Assembly (NCBI GenBank): GCA_015698045.1
Contig: BLAL01000044.1
Span: forward strand, 774,501-838,500
Origin: Rhizophagus clarus
Lineage: Eukaryota > Glomeromycota > Glomeromycetes > Glomerales > Glomeraceae
Reading direction: 5' to 3'
Length of the DNA stretch: 64,000 nt
The notes below the pieces were generated by a model. The model saw only the letters and a list, made by a program, of their open reading frames with translations, was not told where the DNA came from and did no database searches. Numbering within the stretch: the first letter of the stretch is position 1; each line of letters starts with the position of its first letter. Both the position numbers and the translations under genes were made by a program. Positions 35,667-48,139 of the stretch are shown here, one piece after another.

Positions 35667-36963
35667 TTAAAAAATTTTTTGTGCGTAAAAACGCGTATAA
35701 TTAAGACTTAATTGACGTTTTGCAACTTCTTGAATAAAATCATTAAAAAGTTTTCGATATTCTTGATCAGTGAAATTAAATTTTCTTGTCATTATCACTG
35801 AATAAGATTCAAAACTCATACAAATATATTCAAGCATCTATTATTTATTAATTAATAAAAAATTTGTTAAAAATTTTTTTTTTGTTTTATTTTTTTTAAC
35901 GATTTTTATATTAAAACATGTTACTTACTAGTTCTCCAAAAGTATCTCCCCAACTACCGATAGGAAGTGTTCGATTTTCTATCGTAACTTTACCTAAACT
36001 TCTTGTTGAATCCATAAATCCTTTCAATTTAGCTGGTACATTTAAACATATATCTTTAGCCATATAAAATTGTTTAACTAAATAAAGAAGATTTTTAATT
36101 GTTAATTTCTTTTTTTTTTTTTTTTTTTTATATTAAAAATTTATTAAAAAGAAACGGATGAATTTGTTTACCTTTATTCATTATTTCTTTTGTACGTGGA
36201 CCTGAATTATTAAAGTTTAAACCATCCAATTCTAGAAATTCAACATACCCTGAAGGTTTTAAAACTCTAATAATTTCTTTATAATATAAAAAAAAAAGAA
36301 AAATTAGTACATAGAACACAAATCATTTATTTTATTTTATATCTTGAAAATACCTTTTATCACTTTCATCCATTGTTTTTCAGTAAATGCAGCGTAAAGT
36401 AAACGTTGATGCACAAAATCAAATGTGTTTGAAGGAAAAGGAAGTCCATAAAGCACATTACATTCAATAAAACCTGCATTCTGTGGCTTATTTTCTGTTG
36501 GAAAAATTGGTGACATATCTATTCCGACAAAGGTGCTTTTAGGATATTCAATGGCATTTTCGATCGTCCATTTTCCTGTTCCACAACTAAAAAATAATTG
36601 ATAAATATTTATTAAATCTTTTTTTAGAAAAAAAGAAGAAGAAAGTGATAATTACCCAATATCTAATACAGCGATTCCTTCTTTTAATTTATCTTGTATC
36701 GGAGAAGAATAATTACCACCGAATGCATGTTTAAGTAAACCATGAGATAATTCTAATCTGTTAAGTTCAGTCTTATCATTTGGTAAAGAATATTTTGAAG
36801 TATCTGTATTGTGAAATCGTCTACCACTAACATATCTAAAATTATCTAAAATATCCTCAAAACCATCATGTTCCTCAAATCCAGTGTATTGTGAAGGTAT
36901 TTTAAGGGAATTTTCTCTACTAAAACTCTTTTTACGGGGGGCGTTAAATTTCATGATTAACAA
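35667..36963 (-). CDS. Class I SAM-dependent methyltransferase, 5 exons, 321 aa
   Basis: Exons, read on the minus strand, are 36963-36656, 36586-36354, 36276-36172, 36077-35929 and 35837-35667; all four introns (69-94 bp) are GT...AG and the frame holds to the TAA at 35669-35667. Residues 1-98 are polar, with YVSGRRFHNTDTSKYSLPND before the domain. Motif I is LDIGCGTGKW (100-109), the acidic end of strand 2 is FVGID (122-126), then FDFVHQRLLYAAFT and a post-motif segment IIRVLKPSGYVEFLELDG typical of the Methyltransf_25/11 fold. The C-terminal end has LPIGSWGDTFGEL and an alpha-helical tail. The substrate cannot be told; the layout resembles the small-molecule or sterol-like methyltransferase group common in fungi. 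A start at Met4 (36954) is also possible. No targeting signal. Confidence 0.9.
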
Positions 36964-36969
36964 CTTAAT

Positions 36970-39145
36970 TTTTGTTTGGTTTCACGTATAAATTTGTCCT
37001 ACACACGAGTAAATTAAAGATTAAGTTGGGATTTATAATAATTAATTAATTTAATTATTCGCAAAATTTTTTTGCAAGAAGTAGTTGGTCGATTCCTCGG
37101 TTCTTTATATAAAATTTTAATTCCCTAATTTAGAAAGTTGAATTTTGTGGAGTAGTTTCTCATCACAGTATAAAAAGATAAAAGGATTTCCGACAATTCA
37201 ACTCCGTGATTTTCAAAAAAAAAAAAATAATGTGAAATTAATGAAAAAATGCAAGGACCATCCGATCATTAACGGTTTTGATTCCCTTTTGAAAGAAGAT
37301 ATAAATGTCATATTTATTCTTACAATAAAAAAGATCCGTCGATAATAATTATTAAAAAGAAAATCTATTTGGTAAATAGCAATTAAAAGAATTTTCTTTT
37401 TAGTAGATAAGTATCTTGGCATTAAAATTGTTTCATATGGTTCGATATGGGACTTTCTTTGTTTTCAAAAAAAATATCATGCTAATATCATATTTCCGAC
37501 GGAATCCGTGGGAATTTATTTTAATCTAATCTATCATTACTATCATTTGATTTCATGTTAAATATATTCTCTTGAAAAGAAACTAAAATCCTTTAACAAT
37601 AATATTCATGATATTTAAAAATAGAATAGAAAAAAATTTGTCCTAATCCGGTAATTCCTTAGAAAAGATGAAAATGGAAAAATTAAAAAAAATAGATAAA
37701 GAAATCCAATTTATCCTAATAAAACTTCTTTTCGAAACAATATCAAATTTTTCAAACATTCTGAATATCCTCTGACTTACAAGTATCATATACATATATT
37801 TTCATATAAATGAAACAAGGAAAACATATTTACCCCCATTAAAATATAAAAAAGCCCGTTACATCTTTGCGAAAGAAATAAGGGTCGAAATGATTTTTAC
37901 TTTCATTTTTGTTTTGACTTTTTATATTTAAAATTTAATAAATTTTTATTAAAAAAGAATTTTATCGCATCTTTTTTTTTTTTTTTTTTTATCTTTCTTA
38001 ACAATAATCCGAATATTTAATAAATATAACTTGTATAACAACAAGTAATTTATTTGTTTGGGCCGCCAGATGGGAATTTGTAATTTTGTAATTTTGAACC
38101 CTACCACTTTTTCAAAATAAAACGTCATTCATTCTTTGCCAAGGCTTTCGTACGACATAAATTGATAAGTTTGATTAAAGGTCTAGAATTATCGTAATTT
38201 TGGAACAATATCACGTGATAAATTAATTTCACGTGTATTTCGTGGAAAAAAATATTATTTTATTGAAAATCTCGGTAAAGTATATTCATGAATTATCATA
38301 TAATTAAGTCATAGGATATCCATATTAAGTAATCCTCCGTGATCGGCGGGAATTTCAAATTAATTTAACCGAATTTAATTAATAAATTTAACATTTAAAG
38401 TTAAATTATCTGCTATTATTAAAATGGTGTGATACTCACCTGACCAATGCATTTTTTACTTATTTCATTAACTGATGTTTGAATTTTTTTTTTTTTTTTT
38501 TTTTTTTTCATTTTTTCAATTAAAAAAAAAAAATGCAAGGCGTTTTTTTTTTTTCTTCATACTTTTTATTTTTATCACTTCGTTATAATATTTTTGAGAT
38601 AAAAAAAAAAAAAACATCATGAGGTTTTCTTTATGTAACAAAGGAAATTTTTTCACAAACCCTTTGCAATTTTGATGGTGTACAGAAAAACCATAGATAG
38701 TTTATCTTTACGTATATCGAAAAAGGAAAAAATAGAAAAAAAAGTATTTTTTTTTTTTTTTTTTTCACTAACACAAATATGAACATCTCATTTTCATCGA
38801 CCGCCTATCTTATTTATCAGGACAAATTTATTCTCTTTTTTAATTAACTTTTTATTAATTGTTTAATAAATAAATGATTATTTATTTCTCTTTGGAAAAA
38901 AAAAATTTTTTTTGCATAAAATATTTTTATTACGTCACTTAGTTTTAAAAATACATATAAAGTGTTTTTTCTTTTTCTTTTAAAAACCGTGCAAAAAAAA
39001 AAAAAAAATATTGTAAATACACAAAATAACAAAAATACAAAAATATTAAAAAAATATAAATACGAAATATTATATAAGTTATAAAAATACGAAATACAAA
39101 ATTTCAAAACACAAAAAAAAACAAAAAAAAATACGAAAAAAAAAA
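36970..39145. other. Intergenic region between divergent genes, poly-A/T rich
   Basis: The methyltransferase and the repeat-protein gene diverge from this 2.2 kb. It has long T and A runs (37970-37990, 38490-38510, 38520-38530, 38745-38765, 38990-39007, 39138-39149). Short frames here are chance. No promoter element could be defined. Confidence 0.45.
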
Positions 39146-39149
39146 AAAA

Positions 39150-41259
39150 ATGTTGCGATTTATAGCATCTTATATAACTTCTAATATTAAACTTAATACA
39201 CATGAAGAAATCCCACAAGAAAATGTTTTTAATTTTGCTGCTGCAAAAAATCTTGATTTATTTACAACCGAAACAGAACATTCTTCTGATGAAGACGAAC
39301 AACCTGAAGAACTTGATATTTCATCATTAAGAGAACGAAAATTAAAAGAATTAACGGAAAAAGTTTTATTACGTAAAATATATCGTCAAATGGTTATGAA
39401 TCGTCACGCTCATGATCATTTGCCACTTTCACAAATTCAAGAAAAATTAGACGAGGAAGACCTTCCCTTAAAAGTACTTCAAGATAAATTAAAACAAAAA
39501 GAAAATTCTTCTATTTATACTACAATAAGGGAGAATATTAATTTTTTACTTTACAGTAAACCACCTAAATCAAAGAAATCTAGACCAACCACTGTTATTA
39601 CTGAAACGGATGATAATGATATTGACGATGATATTGTTCCTTCTACTCCCAAAGATCTTAGGGATTATGATGTTTGGGATGATGCCATTATTGGTCATCT
39701 TATGAATTTGGTAGATACGATTGGTGTGGAAACTACTCAAGATGATAATTCCGGAGGAACTGTTAAGGAAACCACTTCAAAAGTTCCAAAAGTTCCAAAA
39801 GTTCCAAAAGTAGACAATGATTTAATAAACAAAGTCGTTAATGAAGTATTAAATGAAGTAAGAAAAGAAGAATCCAAAAATAATTTTTCCGGTGTAAAAA
39901 ACTCTACCTTTTCAAAAGGAACAACTAATGTTACAATTAAAAAAGAAGAAACAATAGTTGTTGAATCATCTGTGAAGAACACAGAAAAAAATACTGCGAA
40001 GAACACAGAAAAGAGTACCGTCAAGAATACAGAAAAAAATACTGCGAAGAACACAGAAAAGAGTACCGTCAAGAACACAGAAAAAAATACCGTGAAGAAC
40101 ACAGGAAAGAATACCGTGAAGAACACAGGAAAGAATACCATGAAGAATACAGAAAAAAATACCATAAGGAACTTAGAAATAAACACCACGAAGAACACAG
40201 GAAAAAATACCGTGAAGAATACAGGAAAAAATTCCGTGAAAAGTACAGAAAATAATGCTTCGACGAATATTGAAAATAATGTTGCTACGAATAATGTCGC
40301 TACGAATGCAAAAAATAATGTCACGACGAATATTTTCGCAACGAATATTGAAAACAATATTGATGATAATGTCGTGATGAATGTTGGAAATGTTATTGCA
40401 AAAAATACAGAAAATGATTCGAAAAACGTAGAAATTGATATTATGGATAATATTCAAGAAGAAGGTACGAATCTTGAATCAATAAAAATCGCCGAAGACA
40501 TAATCAATTTCGGTGAAACTATTAATGTAGCCGAAAGTCTTTTGCGTTCCGATGATTTAATGAATGATAACGAAAGTTTAAGTTCAAGGAAGAATGTGAA
40601 AAGAAAATCCCGTCGTTCAATATTTTCTTTGGGTCAACCATCTTCCTCAAATAATAAAAATCCCGTTCAAACTCCTAATTCATTAAAAAGAAACGTTAGT
40701 CAATTAAGTAGGAAAAGTTCTATACATAGTAAAAAATCTTATGAAATTGATATTTCAAGACGTTCATCTATTTCTTCCAAGTTTTCTTTTAATGCTACTA
40801 CTGATATTATAATAGAAGAACAAAATGAAGATGGTGTTAATAATAATAAATTCTTTAAAAAAAATTCTCGGAAATCTATACACTTTTTAAAAAACATTTG
40901 GAAAAATGATCATAATTTACCCCTGGCTAATAATGAAGAATGTTTCTTATCAAGTAGAGAAATTAGGGAAAAATATTATCAACAGATTGATCGAGTTGTA
41001 CCTGATCAACAAAGAAAAGTATATCCTAGAACGATAGGTACCGCTGGAGATCGGTCAGATCCTGATTATTCGAATTTTTATCTATCTATGCCAAACGGTA
41101 AATGGATGGTCAGAACAAGGACTGCTTCAAGAAAGATCACAGGTAAATATACTAAAAAAAATTTTTTTCCATATATATTTAAGGTAAAAACTTACAAACA
41201 TTTATATTACTTAATTAACATTTTCAGGCACACAATATGTTGATAAAGAATTTATATAG
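39150..41259 (+). CDS. Asn/Lys/Thr repeat-containing protein, 2 exons, 674 aa, function unknown
   Basis: Exons 39150-41142 and 41228-41259; the 85-bp intron (GTAAAT...TTTTCAG) splits a Gly codon and the last exon adds only TQYVDKEFI. Residues 1-200 are acidic and helical (LRERKLKELTEKVLLRKIYR). KVPKVPKVPKV is a 12-bp repeat. Residues about 276-365 are a tandem repeat of VKNTEKNT/AKNTEKST units (8 or 16 aa; 24 or 48 bp at 39975-40245), grading into an Asn-rich stretch. The C-terminal third is Ser/Arg-rich with several basophilic phosphosite-like motifs (RRSIFS, KRNVSQLSRKSSIHS, SRRSSISS). No signal peptide or membrane segment. I recognise no family. A broken second copy of its 3' end lies at 58420-59010. 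The start follows an A-run directly; the next Met is at residue 81. Confidence 0.8.
39975..40245 (+). repeat. Coding 24/48-bp minisatellite in the repeat-protein gene
   Basis: Units of 'gtgaagaacacagaaaaaaa'-type text, about eleven to twelve copies, with two near-identical 48-bp super-units at 39976-40080. Being a multiple of three, the repeat can vary in number without breaking the frame. Confidence 0.9.
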
Positions 41260-41264
41260 GAACA

Positions 41265-42580
41265 TTTAAACAAATCTTGATAAACAAACTATCTGTAATT
41301 ATTTATTAGTATTATTACTACTTTTAAGGATATTTTTTTTTTTATTAATAAAAATTTATTCTTACAAGAAAATTTTGAAAAATGTATTCCAATTTTGGTA
41401 ATATTGTCCTTGATATACCTTCATTTTCTGAAGAAAAATAGTTATTGATTTTCATATAATTCGTGAATTTCATGTGAAAAGTTAAACCCTGTAATAAAAC
41501 TGGATATCGTTTCTCCGCAAAGATCGTATGTGCGGAATTTACGTATGATTTCCTTTAGTTCTCTAATTTTCGTCAATGAATCACAAAAAAGTCTAGTGAA
41601 ATAGTTTAACCGTGGGACGAATGTGACGTCAAATTTTGTGACTGATCGATCACTGATAACTTAATTGCGTTATAATGTTTAAAGTGCTGGAATTTTAGTG
41701 TAATAAAATTCGAAATCGTGGCAAAGTAAAAAAAAAAAGTCACATTCTGGAAATGGAACCATGAAATTTCAAGAATCCTTTTCGATTTTCAGAAGTTCAT
41801 TCTTTGTTCTAATAATAAAAATAATAAAAGAAAACACCATTAACTGAAATTCTTTTTGTCTATTCAACAAGATAATTTATTCATTTAAAAATTCTGCATG
41901 ATTGTTTTGGTTGATCATTGTGTAAATCATTATTTGATTTATCGCAATATCTCTGACTACAAAATGTTTTTAAACTTTAAAAAAAAATCATTTTTTATCA
42001 ATGATTAGCACATTAAATGTTCTTATCTACTTAAGATTAGAATAGTTTTGAAAGATTAAGCCAAGTAAATAAATTTACTAGATTTTTTTTACTCGGCCAT
42101 CCCGGAGAAATGGTCGTTCGGTACTTCAGTATTTTCTTGATAAATTTACTTTTTTCACCCACGAAAAATTTTATAATTTTTTCATCCGGCAACCTGGAAA
42201 AAAAAAGTGTTTCTTTTTTAAATTAATAGTTGGTCAAACTTTAAATATTTTTTATTCATTAATAAAAAAATTTAATTTTAGAAACAATGATAATTAATTG
42301 AACAATAGTAATATCAAACAATAGTAAGATTGATAGTTTAACGGAATTATTTTATTGGTTATGTCGTTGTAAACAAATAAATATTGGGATTTTCATCGTA
42401 AATAAACAAATTTTAAAATAGAATTATTTTACACCGGGCTTGTGTCACATGATCAAAAATCTTCGTATCATTCACTCGATCATATAGCCAGAATGGACTT
42501 TTAATTAATTTTAACCTTTAAGAGAACTTCCAAAGAAATGAAAAATTAATTTGGTAATACCTTCAAACATGTAATTTGTT
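41265..42580. other. AT-rich intergenic stretch
   Basis: 41335-41490 is the 3' flank that is duplicated at 58850-59010. Beyond it no supported feature; 42085-42190 has a CCGGCAACC-type GC-rich patch after a T run, echoed near 44735 and 50135. Confidence 0.4.
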
Positions 42581-42583
42581 ATA

Positions 42584-43519
42584 CAGTGTGTTAAGAAAAT
42601 AGTTGCGCGATGTAATATAAAATTGATTAAATAAAAAAATAGTGGGATAATGCATTTATTTATAAAATAAATAATGTAATATACACATTATTTACCTTCT
42701 ATTTAATATATTTAGAAAAAAAATTCATTGTATATTTGTTAATTTCCTCTTAATAGGTAAAAAAAGTATAATTAACATTAATTAAATGCCTAAATTTTAA
42801 TTAATTAACATTATTGGTTAAATGATACTGGTTAAACTAAAAAATATATAAAAATAATGAATATTAGCATACAATAGATCCTTATAAATGATATAAGAAA
42901 ATAAATTCTTGAAAATATTATGAATCTAAGAAAATTAATGGTCCGATAAATTTCAATTTGAATCGGCGATCATCATGTGCATACATTATTTGCTTAATTT
43001 CTCATTAACTAAAGTCCAAATTAAAACCAATTTTTTTTTATTTATAGAATTGATTTTTCCTAACAAAAATAAGTTAATTTCATGTGATTTAAATTATTAG
43101 TTACGAAGAAAACTAAATTAAATCGTTACAAAAACTAATTTCAATTTTATATTATCATTTACATTTATTTTCTCAATAATCAATGATTCAAATTGCATCA
43201 AAATTGTTTTAAATACGTTGTAAAGGAATGTTTTTCATAATACATGCAATTTTTGCTCCATTATGACTACTGATGTTAAGAAATTTAATATGTATAATGA
43301 TTTATAGATTCAAAAATAAAGATAATAATTTTTAAACATTTTAAAAAATATGTTCATACTAGTTTTAAGAAAATAATATCTATAAAACTAAATATTAAAA
43401 TTTTAATATTTAATAAAGTATATTATGAACTTTTTATAAATAAAATTTCAACTGCCTAACATTTTTAGTTGTGAAGATATTGAGGTTTTTATTTGCGCAA
43501 TTATTTTCTTAACACACTG
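42584..43519. mobile_element. Non-autonomous Tc1/mariner-type element, 936 bp
   Basis: Termini CAGTGTGTTAAGAAAATA form inverted repeats of about 25 bp with one mismatch, and each end is flanked by TA. The interior is AT-rich and without a transposase frame. The first seven bases (CAGTGTG) equal those of the Tc1 element at 11741-13020, though the rest of the terminal repeat differs. Confidence 0.9.
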
Positions 43520-43560
43520 TAAGTTCATTTTAATGTCGAAATTTACTGAAACTAAAAGCC

Positions 43561-43561
43561 A

Positions 43562-43613
<52 letters not shown>
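43561..43613. repeat. (TAA)n microsatellite
   Basis: A run of about 17 AAT/TAA triplets. It gives a poly-Leu open frame on the minus strand that is not a gene. Confidence 0.95.
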
Positions 43614-43619
43614 GATAAT

Positions 43620-44820
43620 AATAAAGTAAAGCCAACAGTTTCGATGCAGTTATATAGAGCTTAAACCATATCTCTGTATACATTATTTCATATATTCTTT
43701 GAAAGTTTATTACAGAAAGTTCGCCCGACAGAAAGTTATACATTTTAGAGCAATGTCATATATTAGCTAATATTTTTTTCATTGTAAGCGCTTTACCTCC
43801 ACCACTCCTCCACCCACCCCAAGGTAAGATATCTTGATTACATGCAACAAATTATTTTTTTTTAAATTGTAATATTAGCTAATATTTGTCACCACCCTTT
43901 ATATCGAATTCACTCATTTCACCGACAGAATGTACATGCGAAAAAATAAAAGTATCTCCCATAAATCTTTTTAAGTTATTTCAGAGTGAGTCGTGTCATC
44001 TATGCAACAAATTGTATAATTATTTTTAAGGGTTTAAAATTTATACGTCCCGTCCCGCGTACATTATTAATTACGTGATTTTACTTATTTTTGATTGGCT
44101 AAATAATTGTCCCTTCTCATGAGAATCACAAATAAAATTTTATTCATTTTTCGAAATCATTTTATTTTTACCAAATGTTAAATTTTCTTTTAAAATGATT
44201 GTTAATGTATGAAACTATGATTACCGGTATAAAGAAATTGATATATATCATAATTACAGAAGTAAATAACACATCATTTATTTATTTATTTAAAGATAGA
44301 TAACGACAGTACAACGCAAGAATAATCGAAATTACAGAAACCATGTAAAACAAGGAATTTAGTGTAAAATGCTAAATTATATCAAAATTTCCTCGTAGTG
44401 CAATGACCTGAGTAAATAACACATCATAAAAAGTGAAACTTAGTGAAACAAAGAAGTATCACCCGTTAAAATGAAATATAAAAACAACAAATAAAAGATC
44501 AATGAGAATTATTGCAAGAAGAAATAAATAATTGATCAAAAAAATCACGCTAAAGATGAAACACCAAACATAAATAAATCACTACAAAAAGGACCTTTAT
44601 GTACCGATAATCTATATACCGATAATTACATATACTGAAAATTTTCCATGCCTCATTTCACCAATTGTACCGATATTATATGTAATTTCGTGAAGTAACA
44701 TGCATCAATATTTTATTTTTCATTAATTTTATTTGCTCGGCTAGCCGGAATTAAAAATCTTCTGCGCATCTCAATTCTGGTTGCAATTAGATTTGTCTAG
44801 CATTAACTAGGTTCCAGAAA
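43620..44820. other. AT-rich intergenic stretch, nothing identified
   Basis: No coding, RNA gene or element could be supported; 44600-44690 has repeated 'accgata' words. Confidence 0.4.
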
Positions 44821-44824
44821 ATAG

Positions 44825-45083
44825 ATACGGTTTTATATGGAATTTGTACTGAAAGATACGTTTATACTGAAAGACACGTTTTATAATACTGAGAGATACG
44901 GAATTGGACAAATTTCCGTATCTCATTATGTACGTTTTTACATAAAATGATACTGAGAAAATGTATATATCGAGATACGGAAATTGTCCAATTCCGTATC
45001 GCTCGGCATTATAAAACGCATTTTTCAGTATCTTACAGCATTTAAACATATTTCTCAGTATAAATTCCGTATAAAAAACGTAT
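44825..45083. mobile_element. Large hairpin MITE-like element, about 259 bp
   Basis: The whole segment is an imperfect inverted repeat: the left arm (GATACGG...GAGATACGGAATTGGAC at 44824-44910) pairs with the right arm (GATACGGAAATTGTCC...to about 45083) around a centre near 44945. Words such as GATACGGAATT, ACTGAAAGA and TTTTATAATACTGAG recur in inverse. No coding capacity; open frames on both strands through it mirror each other. Confidence 0.8.
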
Positions 45084-45335
45084 TTATTTTTTTTATAGAG
45101 ATGGCCTTATATATTGACAATTCGATACACCCCCTAAAACAACTTCTAGCCATAATTTTAATGGTTTTAATGCATCCATGTTTTGAGATCAGCATTATAG
45201 ATAAAAAAACTTCTTAATTAAATAATAAGCCCTCTTCCTAATTAACGCTATTATTTTTACAAGAAGAAAAATATTTTATTAGAACATTTTTAAAAAAAAC
45301 TTTCCAATCACTCTTATTGCATCTATTAAAACTGC

Positions 45336-45545
45336 TCTTTGGATCTTTGGACCATTGGACTATTGGACTTAGTCCATTTCAATTCCATTAAAATTTGGAC
45401 TATTGGACTATAGCTATAAGATTTATGCTAGTATTATAAAATTGGCCAGAATAATATATAAACTGCTTAATTTGGCTAAAATTATTAAGACAAAGTCCAA
45501 TAGTCCATTACTGGGAATTGGAAAATGTCCAATTCCAACACTGAA
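45336..45545. mobile_element. Inverted-repeat element with TGGACTATTGGAC motif
   Basis: ATTGGACTATTGGACTT (45357-45373) is mirrored by AAGTCCAATAGTCCAT (about 45494-45510), and the motif occurs again at 45402. The right end holds a second small palindrome, GGAATTGG...CCAATTCC. Non-coding; exact ends not fixed. Confidence 0.55.
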
Positions 45546-45699
45546 GTCGCCACCCAAAACTACTATAAAAAACCCAAAGTAGTAAATCTAAATTTGGGAA
45601 TTATTTCAATTTTGAAAATTCAAAACTTAAATTATTCGTAATAAATATTTCCAATTCTTCCATGACCAATATGAATCAGGTAAAAATGCTCTAACTAGT

Positions 45700-46330
45700 T
45701 TGAGAAAATTCCAAGGACTTCAATATAAAGATACATAAAGAGGCATGGTATATCAATTAGAACTCTTTCTAAATTAGTATCTATCACGTTCCAAATGTTC
45801 CAATTTTATTATAATAGAGGTATGAGCAATTTATGATCTCTCGCATAAGCGCTAATTTTGTATGCAGCATCAAGCTTTTTTACGAGTTGGTTATAGATTC
45901 TTATGATTCTTTATTTCAAGACTTTCAAAAAAGCATTAACATTTGATTTGTGTATATATATATCCAAAAAAATTCTGCTACATGTGGGAGACCACCTGTA
46001 TCAAGAAGTAATTGATGTATCCAAATTTGCGGTACCCACACATGATCAGAAACATGTTGATTTGTTGCAAATTCTCTCATGACATCAAGGCGCACAGCAG
46101 TGTAAGTTCAATAGAGTAGGTTCCATTCGTATTGCATCTTGTAGTAAACTCTACAAATATGGTTGGAATAACTTCGGTCATGTGACTCCCAAAAACATAC
46201 ACTAACTGATTATCTCGATCCGTCAACTCCACCCAAGAAAAAGAAGCAGGATCCCAAATCCCGTAAAAAGGATACAAACAGAATCGTAAGGAGAAGAAGA
46301 AAGACCAGACCAAATCCAAGAATAAGCCCT
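45700..46330 (-). pseudogene. Decayed gene, C-terminus like Crinkler-associated proteins
   Basis: On the minus strand a chain of segments can be followed: RDNQLVYVFGSHMTEVIPTI (about 46150-46220), a frame change near 46100, then AVRLDVMREFATNQHVSD, VWVPQIWIHQLLLDTGGLPH, and after a stop RIIRIYNQLVKKLDAAYKIS and AYARDHKLLIPLL (about 45800). The 'LLDTGGLPRAL' style followed by a helical segment resembles the C-terminal region of large Crinkler-type ATPase-like proteins I know from Rhizophagus. Several stops and at least one frameshift make it non-functional. The family link is tentative. Confidence 0.4.
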
Positions 46331-46334
46331 AAAG

Positions 46335-46860
46335 AGGTGATACGCGGTCCTTAGTGCAAACCCTCATCATCTTACTATAGAAGGGTAACTTACCCCAGGT
46401 GTTCGAGTATTAACGTAGTTGATTTCTGTTTGCTTCTTTAAATAGGTAGTACTTCAGTTATTCATCGCGAACACCTTTTCTTTTCTTAGGATTGGTAGTA
46501 GGTATACGTGAGCGGTGACAGCCAGATGAGGATTTCCTCGCTCTAAAAAGCAAGACGTTTTATTTTTTTATGTTTTGTCCTTTTTTGTTATTTTCTTAGT
46601 TAGTTGTGAGTCAGGTCAGGGCCAGGCCAAAGCCTAGACCCCTTCTTTCTGCCATTTCTTTTCCCCTTTCTTTTACTTTTCGTTCCCCCAGGTTGGTTCC
46701 CACTCAAGGGTGGTTTATATAGTTTATCAGATTGTACCCAACCTTCTTAAGATGATAACTTTCCTATACTACCAGACTTTAACATAATAAACTAAACTAA
46801 ATTTCATTATCTCGATCTTTAAAAATAACTTGAAATTCGTCAATCCGAAGAAAAATGAAA
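46335..46860 (+). other. GC-richer patch, possible retroelement 5' text
   Basis: 46200-46740 is much less AT-rich than its surroundings. A plus-strand frame around 46222-46335 is strongly basic (PPKKKKQDPKSRKKD, IVRRRRKTRPNPR), which could be a nucleic-acid-binding segment, overlapping the pseudogene on the other strand. The text 'gggtaacttaccccaggtgttcgag' and 'gtcagggccaggcc' looks like a dispersed repeat, but its ends and class could not be fixed. Confidence 0.3.
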
Positions 46861-47243
46861 GATGTTGGTCAGGCTGAAAATTTCGTATTCAAGTTTGTGG
46901 ACGTATATGAGGACATTATTCAGCATAAAAAATTCCTTTCAAATACAGTATAATTCCAAATTCCAAATCCAAAATTATTTGAATTTTATATCATATATAA
47001 AGTTTAGGGTTGTTAATTTTATAAAATTATTAGCAGATTACAAATACTTATACGACAGTAGGGTAAATAATTATTCAAATTTTCAAATTTAATTCATTAA
47101 AATGTAATTTCATTACACAAATATATATAATCAGATATTAATTTCAGTTAATAAACTAACTATATATGAATTTACAAAGCGGATTTTAGTTACTACAATA
47201 AGAGATATAACTTTTATTTCACATTTACATTAAAGAATAATTT

Positions 47244-48137
47244 TTATCTGTCTTCGGCCCATTCATTTTCCTTTCGAATCTGCTCTTCCTCCTCAGGGGT
47301 AAAATCATTGACTATATTAAACATGCTGCGAATTTCTTCGGTAGATTTACCTTTGATCATGTTGGCGACAGTTTTACATCCAACATCCCTAAAAATTTAA
47401 ATGAAAGGATTATTATTAAAAAAATTCATTAATTTATTAATACGTAACAACAATAAAAAAAAAAAAAAAAAGAAATTTACAATAATGGTTTAATATCCAG
47501 ATAGTTAGCAGCCTAATAATTTTCGAATAAACATAAAATAATTTAATAATATAGATAATTTAAATAAAATTTTTATCGTTAAAAATAAATTTTTTACCAA
47601 AATAATCTCGAAAAGCAAATCTTGTTCAACATTTAAAAACATTTGGTCCCAATCATCAATCTCAGTATTTCTTCTGCGAGAATCATCATCGTCATTCGTA
47701 AGTTGAGGGTCGTTTACGTGGTGTTGGCACCATTCCAAGACCTAACACATAATTACAAAATTATTCTTATTTTAAACAATGACTCATAACATAAAAAATC
47801 ATATTTCAATTTACGACTAGAATACCTTTTTTAACACTTTTTCATTGACATTAGGAAGAGGGATACATTGATCTTGTTCGCCAATGTCTATTATAAATAT
47901 AGTGATGTAAACGCGTTAAATGTCAAGATATTATAACATATAAGATCTTAAACTAACAGTAAAGAAATACTACTAAAAAGTAGTATATAAGATATCCTCT
48001 CATTTATATACAAAATTACCTTCAATCATATTTTTAATTAAGATGGAACGACTTGCAACCGGTATTTCAACTTTAAACTCAACCTCATCGACGCTTTTCA
48101 AAGTTACTTTCTTGACTTCACTGCTTTCACTAGTCAT
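47244..48137 (-). CDS. SKP1: SKP1, SCF ubiquitin ligase adaptor, 5 exons, 166 aa
   Basis: SKP1 joins cullin-1 to F-box proteins in SCF E3 ligases in cytosol and nucleus. Exons on the minus strand are 48137-48020, 47887-47826, 47741-47598, 47512-47481 and 47388-47244; introns are 84-132 bp, all GT...AG, and the frame is continuous to TAA. The N-terminal BTB/POZ-like fold has [20 protein letters not shown] and IKNMIEG, then [19 protein letters not shown] and QHHVNDP, an acidic insert ([10 protein letters not shown]) and [20 protein letters not shown]. The C-terminal F-box-binding helices are [54 protein letters not shown]. Length is normal (about 160). All signature blocks are present, so it should be functional. 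The acidic/Arg insert is a little unusual. Confidence 0.97.
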
Positions 48138-48139
48138 TT

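Noticed and set aside
39737..40357. 206-codon minus-strand frame opposite the repeat-protein gene
   Set aside because: It is the mirror of the in-frame minisatellite and Asn-rich stretch; the plus-strand gene has matching splice sites and start.
43552..43743. 63-codon minus frame with poly-Leu
   Set aside because: Produced by the (TAA)n microsatellite.
46077..46319. 80-codon minus frame as an intact small gene
   Set aside because: The protein-like text continues in another frame past its stop, so it is part of a decayed gene.
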